NCBI RefSeq assembly: GCF_021869535.1 | Contig: NW_026262734.1 | Coordinates: forward strand, 112,049,588 to 112,113,587 | DNA from: Mytilus californianus | Lineage: Eukaryota > Mollusca > Bivalvia > Mytilida > Mytilidae | Direction of reading: 5' to 3' | Length of the DNA: 64,000 nucleotides | Part shown: in pieces, positions 1-7,797 of the stretch | How the letters are laid out: the number at the start of each line of letters is the position of its first letter | How positions within the stretch are numbered: the first letter of the stretch is position 1 | The notes under the pieces: generated by a model | What the model was told of the DNA's origin: nothing | Seen by the model: only the letters and a program-made list of their open reading frames with translations | Database searches by the model: none | Program-made: the position numbers and the translations under genes

Positions 1-84
1 TCTGAATATATGACACAACAGCATTGATCCATTCAGATAAAATTTCCATCAGTATCTTATATTATAAGTTTCTTTCCCATGTAG

Positions 85-324
85 ATGGACCGTGGATTGG
101 ATAGGAATGATGAACAAAAGCAATCGAGAGGTTTTGATTTTACATCCTTAATGATACATGTTTCTAGTAACGCGTACGTAAAAGAACGCAAACAACGTAA
201 AGTGGCGGCCCTCATCGAAAACATTTCTTCCATGTTGATTAACGATCTATTTGAAAGAAACAGATTGTATTGTCTTTTGCTACTCACTCTTTATAAATTG
301 GCACCAGTGTCAGCAGAAAGTTAA
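85..324 (+). CDS. unassigned 79-codon open frame, possible exon
   Basis: I do not recognise this protein. The frame starts at an ATG directly after a pyrimidine-rich stretch ending in AG (a possible splice acceptor at 83-84) and ends in TAA at 322-324. It is basic in the middle (a KERKQRK run near residues 34-40) and hydrophobic near the end (YCLLLLTLYKL). Its last codons overlap, in another frame, the reverse-transcriptase tail that begins at 318. It may therefore be a degraded part of that retroelement rather than a host exon. No domain, signal peptide or repeat is visible. Confidence 0.2.
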   Translation: MDRGLDRNDEQKQSRGFDFTSLMIHVSSNAYVKERKQRKVAALIENISSMLINDLFERNRLYCLLLLTLYKLAPVSAES

Positions 325-461
325 TGAACCAGGGTTATGCCAAAGAGCGTCTCGTCCTTTTTAAAAAAAAACGTTCATCTGATATCGGAAGATACCAAGA
401 CCTTGCTGATGAATATTCCGTATCAACTTCACAAATAATATATGATGGTCTTGAATTATAG
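318..461 (+). pseudogene. Penelope-like reverse transcriptase, C-terminal fragment
   Basis: An open frame of 47 codons and a stop (no ATG needed) reads KLMNQGYAKERLV, then GRYQDLADEYSVSTSQ, then a terminal DGLEL. This is the layout seen at the C-terminal side of the other reverse-transcriptase fragments here (39912-40106 and 48721-49640): a QG-x-LK block followed by a RRY-x-DLV-x-Y-x-IS block. The upstream catalytic domain is missing or lies outside the window, so this is a 5'-truncated copy. It is followed directly by R2-family tail sequence, which is therefore probably the element's own 3' region. Assignment to Penelope-like elements, rather than another retroelement class, is from memory of the family. 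Confidence 0.5.
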
Positions 462-751
462 ATTCTATGTGCTGACGTTGTTAATCATCTTAATTACGGG
501 TTATACTGTTCTATTTATTTGTCTTTGTATATTTTTAACCTTTACTGTTTATTTCATTTTTCAGGTGATATCCTTTTCGCGTGGCAAGGTATTTATACAT
601 CCCGCCATTGTATTATTGTGCTATGGTCATTTGTTTTATTCTCGATCTCTTTCATTTTCGGTATGTGTCTATATGCTATCATTTTCTTTGTTGACTTAGT
701 TGTTTGTTTTTATGGTAATAACACAATGTTGACTGCCGTACCTCAATTTTT
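462..751 (+). repeat. R2 repeat, left half (3' tail of a Penelope-like element)
   Basis: From about 690 to 751 the sequence matches the R2 copy at 62295-62660 (TTTTTATGGT-AATAACACAA, then GTTGACTGCYGTACC, then CAATTTTT). The copy stops abruptly at 751 and resumes at 3711 with GACATTTTTACC, exactly the next bases of the 62.3-kb copy. The 2.95-kb element at 752-3701 is therefore an insertion into this repeat. Confidence 0.6.
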
Positions 752-775
752 GGAGGGGGCAATACCTTTTTCTGT

Positions 776-1000
776 TAACCTGTTTTGGGCTATTTCAAGG
801 TGACAGTTGTTAACTGTTATTTGAAATATTATATAAACTGTTAACTGTTTTCAACCCACTGTCTGTTATCTGTTCTGTTAAAATTGGCAATGATGTTAAC
901 TGTTTTATATGGAAATGGGATTCCTGTTATCTGTTACTTGATACTTTAAGTGTTCACTATTTTTGACATGATCTATCTCTGTTAACCGTTATTTACAAGA
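776..1000. repeat. left subterminal GTTAACTGTTAT repeats
   Basis: About six copies of GTTAAC/GTTATC-CTGTT variants occur (for example near 807, 840, 895, 935 and 981), spaced roughly 30-60 bases apart. The same motif cluster occurs at the other end of the element at 3545-3680 in the same orientation. Subterminal motif clusters of this kind often bind the transposase in DNA transposons; that role is inferred here. Confidence 0.5.
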
Positions 1001-1134
1001 ATTTTCAAGATTCACATTAATCACATTAAATTTGCTATTAATCTCTTTGTTTACGGTGCTACATCAAATGAGTAACATAAACAGCATATGTGTAAAAATA
1101 GGTCTCGTAGAAAAATGTGAAAATCTTGAAAATT

Positions 1135-1978
1135 CCTTCCCAGCCAGAACGGCAAACAACTAATGTGTCAGGTACATAGCGGAGATCAACAGGTTGACAG
1201 CCGTCCGTAACCCCCCCCCCCCCTGGTTGCGCCGTATTTATGAAATCTTGGAATCCCCAGGCGTCAAGTGCAACTTCATATCATGAGTGCAATGAAGACC
1301 CGATCTTCACTGCTAAAGGAAGGTAGTAGAATGCGGTCCTGTTGCTACCTGTCCAATCTCCCAAGAAAAGTCAGTTGGTAAAGCGACATAGTGGCTGCAC
1401 GACCCTACCCCGCTGGCTATAGTCAGCCAAGACAAAGCATGGGTCCAGAGACGCTGGCAAAAATTAGTCGCACGGTACTAGCGTTGGTATCATCGCATGC
1501 ATCTGACACGTCTCTCAAAGGTCGCCCCGGTCTAAACCGGGAAACGGCCGGCGCACGGTAAAAAGAAAGGAGAGGCGGAAAAGAAAAGAAAAAACAAAAA
1601 ATAATACACGCCTCGCCGGCACGACGGAGGAGGGCGAGGATGGGGATAGAGCTTGGTTTATCCCCTACGAGTCATTAATTTCGTGGAGTCGGTTGCGTCA
1701 CACTTTTTAGCTTTCTTTCTTCGTCCGAACGATCGACTTGTTTTCTCCGACGGAGAAAAACGTCGAAATGAACGAACCCCAACCAGACGGGACAAACGAT
1801 GGAAAAAAATGCATAAAAGTTGATACGTCAGGCTGGTGGCGAGGTACAACAAAGATTTTGGACGGTAGGGTCACGCGCGGCCCTAACTTTCCCCCCTTCA
1901 ATGTCCACGGCACCTTGGCTTTTGGCCCGGCGATACCGATACGGGACAAACCAAAGAAAAAAATCGGTTGCGGGTACT
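1135..1978 (+). other. GC-richer leader resembling rDNA spacer / 5' external transcribed spacer
   Basis: Base composition changes sharply from AT-rich flanks to GC-rich sequence. It includes a run of 14 C at 1209-1222, CCCCGGTCTAAACCGGG near 1527 (self-complementary) and purine-rich stretches. It leads without a gap into the first bases of 18S at 1979. Position and composition suggest external transcribed spacer, possibly with intergenic spacer. Spacers are poorly conserved, so I cannot confirm this by eye. The open frames read through it on both strands look accidental. Confidence 0.45.
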
Positions 1979-2822
1979 TATCTGGTTGATCCTGCCAGTA
2001 GTCATATGCTTGTCTCAAAGATTAAGCCATGCATGTCTAAGTACATACTTTTACATAGTGAAACCGCGAATGGCTCATTAAATCAGTTATGGTTCCTTAG
2101 ATCGTACAATCCTACTTGGATAACTGTTGTAATTATAGAGATAATACATGAAGCACGGCTCTCATCTCGCGGAAAGAGTGCGTTTATTAGATCAAAACCA
2201 GTCAGGTTCGCAGGTGCCGGTCGGATTGGTGAGACTGGATAACTTTGTGCTGATCGCACGGCCTCGCGCCGGCGACGTATCTTTCAAATATCTGCCCTAT
2301 CTACTTTCGATGGTACGTGATATGCCTACCATGGTTGTAACTGATTCCGGAGATGGAGCAACGAGAAACGGCTCCCACATCCATGGAAGGCAGCACTCGC
2401 GCAAATTACTCTAACCTGGCACGGGGAGGTAGTGATGTAAATAACAATACGGGACTCTTTCGAGGCCCCGTAATTGGAATGAGTATACTTTAAACCATTT
2501 AACAAGGATCTATTGGAAGGCAAGTCTGGTGCCAGCAGCCGCGGTAATTCCAGCTCCAATAGCGTATATCAAAGTTGTTGCAGTTAAAACAGATAATAAA
2601 TCGCTGATCCCCATTTACGTCAGCGCAACATTTTAAAGGGACAAGTGGCGTTTAGCCACACATGATTGAGCAATAGCAGGTCTGTGATACCCTTAGATGT
2701 TCGGACCCGCACGAACGCTACACTGAAGGAATCAGCGTGTATTTGCCCTTTCCTGGAAAGGTCGGGTAACCCGTTGAACCTCCTTCGTTCTAGGGATTGA
2801 AAAGACGCGCAAACTTGAATGC

Positions 2823-2857
<35 letters not shown>

Positions 2858-2881
2858 TGTGAACCTGCGGAAGGATCATTA
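1979..2881 (+). rRNA. 18S rRNA, internally deleted (rRNA pseudogene)
   Basis: The segment begins with the canonical eukaryotic 18S 5' end (TATCTGGTTGATCCTGCC) and ends with the canonical 3' end (GTAACAAGGTTTCCG near 2841, then GAACCTGCGGAAGGATCATTA). Conserved blocks include the 530-loop sequence GTGCCAGCAGCCGCGGTAAT at 2530-2549 and GGGACAAGTGGCG at 2638. It is about 900 bases long against the usual 1.8 kb. A small deletion lies near 2341, a large one (about 0.8 kb, V4 through the middle and 3' domains) around 2589-2632, and one of roughly 150 bases or more near 2799, just before the final block. Point changes occur in otherwise invariant stretches. It cannot make a working small-subunit rRNA. 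Confidence 0.9.
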
Positions 2882-3180
2882 CCGCTATAATAAAGCGCTA
2901 AAATTTCTTCTGATGGTCCTCGTAGAACATTTCCATGAGGTGAAAATTTCTCCCCTCGATGAAATTCTTTTTCCCCTGGTGCATCGCAAAGACCCGCGGT
3001 CGCCTGATAAAACATCTTGCGATGGTCCTCGTAGAAAAAAAAATTCTCGGACGCAAAAATTTCTCCCCTCGATGAAATATTGTTTTCCCCCTGTTCGTCG
3101 TAAGACCCGCGGTCGCGCGCTAAAACATCTTGCGATGATCAAAACTGGAGTGAACTCAGATGCTTTGAAAGGGTGAGCAT
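2882..3180 (+). repeat. ITS1-like segment with tandem duplication (about 109 bp x 2)
   Basis: Directly after the 18S 3' end, GATGGTCCTCGTAGAA occurs at 2912 and again at 3021. AATTTCTCCCCTCGATGAAAT and AAGACCCGCGGTCGC also repeat in the same order. The two units are about 109 and 113 bases, and a third unit begins near 3134 and breaks off. The position matches internal transcribed spacer 1. No 5.8S sequence follows; the sequence returns to AT-rich DNA. Confidence 0.6.
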
Positions 3181-3256
3181 TTCCTGCTTTTTGCAAGACA
3201 CCCGCCATTTTGCTTTGAAAATTCTTCAAATTCGGATAGAACAATCAAAAACCTTA

Positions 3257-3523
3257 CAGCAAAATGCATTGAGTGTGTAGGTAAAGGTAATATATTTGGT
3301 TAGCTTGCTTGTTAGCTGAACCGTGAAGTCATTATAAGAATAACTATACTACCCTCTTTTCGGAGTAGTCTAGTCCTACAGACAGATAGATTGGTTATAT
3401 GTCGGACTAGTCTACTCTTAAAGGAGGGCAGTATACCTAACCTAAGAATGACTTCACGGTTCAGCTAGCAAGCAAGCTAACCAAAGATATTACCCTTACC
3501 TACTTACTCAATGAATTTTGCTG
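3257..3523. mobile_element. TA-flanked hairpin MITE nested in the rDNA element
   Basis: The left arm (CAGCAAAATGCATTGAGTG and onward) is complementary to the right arm ending in CACTCAATGAATTTTGCTG-like sequence. The arms are about 90-100 bases and almost perfect, including GGTTAGCTTGCTTG and CTGAACCGTGAAGTCATT. A TA dinucleotide lies on each side (3255-3256 and 3524-3525), as expected for a Tc1/mariner-type target duplication. The short centre contains inverted GTCGGACTAGTCTACTC motifs. Confidence 0.7.
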
Positions 3524-3544
3524 TAACATAGTTCTATTTTTCAA

Positions 3545-3690
3545 TATGGTTGTTAAGTGTTATTGAAGTTTTTACACCACTGTTATCAGTTATTCATTTA
3601 AAGTTGGTGTTAACTGTTATCAGCATTTTAAATTTGTTGTTAACTGTTTTTGCCAAAATCGAGGTGTTGTTAACATGTTAACGGATTCCG
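3545..3690. repeat. right subterminal GTTAACTGTTAT repeats
   Basis: GTTAAGTGTTATT, GTTATCAGTTATT, GTTAACTGTTATC, GTTAACTGTTTTT and GTTAACATGTTAAC follow one another up to the right inverted repeat at about 3690-3701. They mirror in content the cluster at 776-1000. Confidence 0.5.
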
Positions 3691-3710
3691 TATTACCCCC
3701 CTCAATTTTT

Positions 3711-4005
3711 GACATTTTTACCTATTATGTCTGTTTGTTTTGCTCACACATTGTTATCAATATAATGGAATTCTATGCGACTGGCATACAAGTGAGAGGT
3801 TTGTCTAGCTATAAAACCAGGTTTAATCCACCTTTTTCTACATTCGACCGTTGTTTTCTATTCGTTTCATGTGTTTGAGCTTTTGATTTTGCAATTTGAT
3901 AAGGGATTTTCCGTTTTGAAATTTCCTTGGAGTTCGGTATTTTTGTTATTTTCCTTTTTAATGACTTGTCTCCGGGAAAAGAATAACCAAAGCCAATATA
4001 TTTAG
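3711..4005 (+). repeat. R2 repeat, right half
   Basis: This continues the interrupted copy at 462-751. It contains the marker blocks ATGCGACTGGCATACAAGTG (GAGAGG follows), CTAGCTATAAAACCAGG, GTGTTTGAGCTTTTGATTTT and GAGTTCGGTATTTTTG. The same blocks recur in order at 42465-42665 and 62295-62660 (plus) and 26270-26490 (minus). Confidence 0.65.
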
Positions 4006-4097
4006 TATGTTCCGGGCTTGCATTCAGACAGCTGGCAAATTGGTGTTGCGCCCCCAGCTTTTTTCAGTCATTTGGTTTAGTACAGACAGATACATTA

Positions 4098-4168
4098 GCC
4101 TGGCATCCTGACCCAATCTAATACTTCGTCGATAGTCTACTGTCGAGCAGTGAGCCAGGATCCCAGGC
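4098..4168. mobile_element. 71-bp TA-flanked foldback element
   Basis: TTAGCCTGGCATCCTG at 4095-4110 is answered by GCCAGGATCCCAGGCTAA at 4154-4171, giving arms of about 17 bases with TA on both outer sides. It is small and has no coding capacity. Confidence 0.5.
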
Positions 4169-5663
4169 TAACAGATACGTATAAATTGTATCATATGTCT
4201 CTGGTACAGATTAGCAAGGATTTATACACTATGAATCTGTCTCTGGTGAGACTAAGGCAAAATCCTGGTGCTGATCCAAGATTTTGAAAAAGGGGCCCCT
4301 CTGACAAGCCAACGTTTGGCCAAGTGATCCATGTAAAAAGTATATGCATTTGTCATATATATGGGTCATTTTCAAAAATTTTACGTACACCTATGCTAAA
4401 AATTTTATATCCGAAGGAAAATGCAGTTGTAAGTGTTTAGATGAAAGTTTGTAGAATTCATGAGTCAGAACATTAATAGTAAATAAGATTTAGATCTATT
4501 TTGATACGATTAAAATATATTTAAGGCCGATTTTTGCGTAATTTATGTGCGTACAGTGTCAGGATACCACATTTCAAATTATTATTTCCCTATTTTCTGA
4601 TTGCCTTGATATCTGTTAAAGGGACTTTTTAAGAATGTTAATAATAACTCTAATGAAAAATCGCAGCTTCTTTATTATTCTATGTAACATTTTTTCTACA
4701 AACAAAATTCAATCAGCGTACATTAAGTTCGTGTCCATCCTTTTACCGCTACTTAAATCAACCGTTAAATTGTTCTCCCTATGAATATTGAACTATAGAG
4801 TGTTGATTTCAAAAGCACAAAGCAACCTAAAAATTCAACACAGCACGCTTCTTGCATAACAGTGAAGAGAAAAGAAATTTCAAGACATTTAGTGACACAA
4901 ATTAGTGTGTACCTTTTAGTCATGTCTATGATGTTACTAACATATTTATTAATTACACCAATATTATACTTGTAAAAAGTGCAATAACTTGTTGGAAACC
5001 AAATTCACAACAGAAAAACTTTATCGCTTCATCAAAGGGAGTAGTTATTTCACAACATCATTCATAAATGAAGAAATTTGTCTATCCTGTTATGTCTATC
5101 CTGTTACTATGGTTGCTATGGTGACAGTAACAGGATATTCAATATGTGTCAAAAACGTCTTTAAAAAGTTTATAGTTGAATAATAATGAAATGTTTCGTA
5201 TTTTGAACTCATCTTAAGGTTATAACGTCTTAATCTTCGCAAATTACCATTTGCAGATGCAATACTGCTATCGGTAACACGATAGACAAAAAGGGTAACA
5301 GGATAGAACTTAATAGGGTGTTATATCATTAACGTACGTTCATGTTACCAATAAGACAAAAGTAAACCAGCATGCGAGGAAATTACTTGATGTTGGGTTT
5401 AAAAGAAAGAGAAAAGAAAATGTTGAACATTATGAATTACTATCTTAGACTTGCAAATTTTTAAAGGCATTTTTCAGTACAACATAGAAAATTGACAAAT
5501 AATCTATCATTTTACAGAATAAAAGTAGAAGTTTTCACTCTTGAAAACTATCGTATTTGCTATGAAAAACAAGCTTTAAATTTTATCGAAACCTTTTCTA
5601 AACAAACTAAAATTTCTTGTGAACATGGTATCAGGATAGACAAAATATTGCACCACCTATCAA
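4169..5663. other. no gene seen; AT-rich sequence with scattered CCTGTTAC motifs
   Basis: No credible exon or known repeat was recognised. From 5087 to 5310 TATCCTGTTAC and its complement GTAACAGGATA occur several times, including a local hairpin at about 5096-5136 around GTTGCTATGGTGAC. The open frames at 4989 and 5492 show no protein-like composition, and the second runs into the MITE at 5664. Confidence 0.4.
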
Positions 5664-6052
5664 GGTTGTTTGCTACTCTGGTTCAAAATATCAAGCTTTT
5701 TAGAGGACTGTTATAAATTGATAGTATATAAATAAAGAAACTAAAAAATGAGAAAAAAATGAAGGGTCCATGTGCTTGTTTTCGAGATATAAGCCATTGA
5801 AAATTTGGCGGGAAATAATTCTCTCTAGATTTTTCATAAACTTAATATTGACACTTTTTTTCTTTCAAAAACGATGAAAAAATAACAAGGATTTTATAAG
5901 ATTTTCTAACATGACATTTTCAACTATATGTAATCAAATTATAAAAAGAAAAGTAGGAGTCAGTGTGCAAAATTTTTAATGGCCATTCAGTGATAAAACC
6001 AGAGGATTCTGAATATCTGGGAAAAATTTAAAAACTAGAGGAGTGAACATCC
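5664..6052. mobile_element. TTAA-flanked MITE, copy 1
   Basis: This 389-bp segment aligns along its whole length with 19992-20382 (391 bp); shared blocks include TGAAGGGTCC, TGTGCTTGTTTTCGAG and AAAATTTGGCGGGAAATA. The right end reads GAACATCC followed by TTAA at 6053-6056. The left end reads GGTTGTTTGCTACTC preceded by TCAA (a mutated TTAA). TTAA target sites are the hallmark of piggyBac-type transposition, but the terminal GGATGTT is not a classical piggyBac end. Confidence 0.65.
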
Positions 6053-6203
6053 TTAATATGTTGTTTCATAAGTTCTGTTTGTTTTGATTTGCTTATGACG
6101 AGGGTCGTTTGAATTAGTAACTTTTAATTAATTTTGCTATTTCAAAACTCGACATTTTTGGAAAATGACCCATATATGAAGCTCTATAATAGGGACTGGG
6201 CCC

Positions 6204-6340
6204 CCTGCTGTGGCGGATCCAGACATTTTCATAAGTGGGGGCCCACTTACTGCCTAAGAGGGGGCCCGCTCCAGTTATGCTTTAGTGATTCCCTATATAA
6301 TCAAACAAATTTTGCAGACAAAAGGGGGGCCCGGGAATTT
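6204..6340 (+). repeat. fragment of a GGATCC-ended mollusc repeat
   Basis: The run TGTGGCGGATCCAGAC, then GGGGGCCCACTTACTGCC, then GGGGGCCCGCTCC resembles the left part of a dispersed element that I recall from mollusc genomes. Its partner end (GGATCCGC) is absent here because the copy stops near 6340. A related end (TGGATCCGCACCTG) lies near 9717-9730. Confidence 0.4.
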
Positions 6341-6625
6341 GAATTTCGTTAATTTCTGTAACACGGGCTGTCACAACTCGCCGTATGACGGATTACGGTT
6401 GTTAGGTACGCAAGATTGGAGGTTGACGAAAAGACAGAAGAGTTCCAGCACGACTTGGCACTTTGCGGGGATGAATCGAAGGACTGTGATAATACAAGAA
6501 TGAGTCTTGTACGAAACTGACAGCATGTATATTCTTTGAAGTGTACTACTCCATTCTCTTAATGATGTCAGGCGATCCTGTTATACCTTGTATAGCTAAA
6601 ATCGCTCAAAATAGGGGGAGGGGTA

Positions 6626-6732
6626 GTCCAAATAAATATGATGTCTTGAAAGGCTATTCTATTTTTTTGCTTTGACGCCTTCAAAGCAAAAAAAAATTAA
6701 ATAGCCTTTCAAGAGGTCATAATTATTTGGAC
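6626..6732. mobile_element. 107-bp near-perfect hairpin MITE
   Basis: GTCCAAATAAATATGA-TGTCTTGAAAGGCTAT on the left is complementary to ATAGCCTTTCAAGAGGTCATA-ATTATTTGGAC on the right. A TA pair lies on each side (6624-6625 and 6733-6734). The loop contains a second inverted pair, TTTGCTTTGACG and CTTCAAAGCAAA, so almost the whole element folds on itself. Confidence 0.7.
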
Positions 6733-7512
6733 TAGCGGAGGGGTCGTTTTGATGGAGCAAACTCCAAATTTTAATAAGATTTAAGATTGAGAAATGACAT
6801 ATTGTTACGAATTGAATATATGATCAGATCATATTTTTTCTTATGTCATATGAATTCGTACTATGCATTCTTTTTCAAAGGAAATTGTGACGTCACAATG
6901 CATTCTTAATAACACCCATGAGACGAGGATAATTATACATGATTTCTGTCATGGAATGTTCATAGACTTTGTGAGCCAATGCCTGTTTCTGCTTTGACGA
7001 TTTCATTAATTCTTAGTCGTTAGCTCGTCAGTCTTGTAGGTTACCTATAAGATCTGTATCAGTACCAATACAGTCTGACTAATACCAGCCCCCACATATA
7101 CATTTGTACTTACTCTCTTAATACAGTGGCAGTCAGAATTTCCCTAGCTTAATGCAGGTGGCAGCCAGTTGACCCACTCTATTTAAAATTATTACACCTA
7201 CCTACTTAATCTTCAGGACTTTCAGAATACTTAACAACAATTTAATATGAACATTGCCTCCTATATAGGACTCTCTTCATTTTACCATAAATAAACTGCA
7301 TTGTGATAATTTTTTTTTTTGCTTCAAAAGTTACTTATCTGTATATAATGTAGAAAATGAAGGACAGTGTCATACTTGAAGCTTAAACATGTTAACATGT
7401 AATGATCCAGCAGCATTTTATTAGTTGTCCCAAAGGGTCCTGTTCGTCAGAAAAGGGATGACATCTTTTAGCCACTGATACATGACAAAAAAAGAATAAG
7501 ATGTTGTTTTCC
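6733..7512. other. no gene or recognised repeat
   Basis: This is AT-rich intergenic sequence. Both strands were read, and no exon-like stretch with splice signals, RNA gene or inverted repeat was found. Confidence 0.4.
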
Positions 7513-7524
7513 TCCAATTTTTCT

Positions 7525-7785
7525 GGGGGCCTCGGTGGCCAAGTGGTCTAAGTAGTCGAACTACTGAATTGCTAGCCAGTCAACACTGAGGTTGTGAGTT
7601 CGAATCCGGCACGGGGCAGGTGCACTCGACTCCAATCTTTATTGACCAAGATTGTCAGTTTTCCTACCGAAGGTCGGTGGTTCTCTCCGGGCACTCCGAA
7701 TTCCTCCACCAATAAAAACTGACTGCCACGAAATAGTACAATAGTGTTGAAAGTGGTGTTCAACACTAATCAATCAATCAATCAA
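7525..7785 (+). mobile_element. tRNA-derived SINE with target-site duplication
   Basis: The 5' part carries RNA polymerase III promoter boxes: box A TGGCCAAGTGG (from about 7536) and box B GAGTTCGAATCC (about 7596-7607), followed by a non-tRNA body (GGTCGGTGGTTCTCTCCGGG) and a tail of AATC repeats. TCCAATTTTTCT before the element (7513-7524) matches TCCAATTTTCCT after it (7786-7797) at 11 of 12 positions, a classic retroposition duplication. The body resembles the mollusc MetaSINE/V-SINE type from memory. A tail-only relative lies at 24279-24345 on the minus strand. Mobilisation would need a LINE partner's enzyme. Confidence 0.8.
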
Positions 7786-7797
7786 TCCAATTTTCCT

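Larger units (their letters stand above)
752..3701. mobile_element. rDNA-carrying non-autonomous TIR element with 9-bp target duplication
   Basis: The left end reads GGAGGGGGCAATACC. The right end, reverse-complemented, reads GGGGGGTAATACGG. These form an imperfect terminal inverted repeat of about 13 bases. TCAATTTTT occurs immediately outside both ends (743-751 and 3702-3710). The uninterrupted R2 copy at 62.3 kb carries this site once, which shows a target duplication. A 9-bp duplication fits Mutator-like elements best; hAT elements give 8. Both subterminal zones are rich in GTTAACTGTTATC-type motifs. The interior holds a rDNA-like cassette (leader, deleted 18S, ITS1-like tail) and a nested TA-flanked hairpin at 3257-3523. 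No transposase frame is present, so the element would depend on enzymes supplied in trans. Confidence 0.65.

Noticed and set aside
1979-2881. A functional 18S gene or rDNA array
   Set aside because: About half of the gene is missing, no 5.8S or 28S follows, and the block is bounded by transposon ends.
1658-3244. Several overlapping open frames of 64-140 codons on both strands over the rDNA region
   Set aside because: They lie across the 18S and spacer sequence, which explains the open frames through GC composition. No protein domain is visible.
6389-6520. 43-codon frame with acidic text (EVDEKTEEFQHDLALCGDES)
   Set aside because: The composition is protein-like, but there is no clear acceptor, no partner exon and no recognised family. 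Too short to call.
7525-7610. A tRNA gene
   Set aside because: Box A and box B are present, but the acceptor and anticodon arms do not fold properly and the sequence runs into a SINE body with target duplications.
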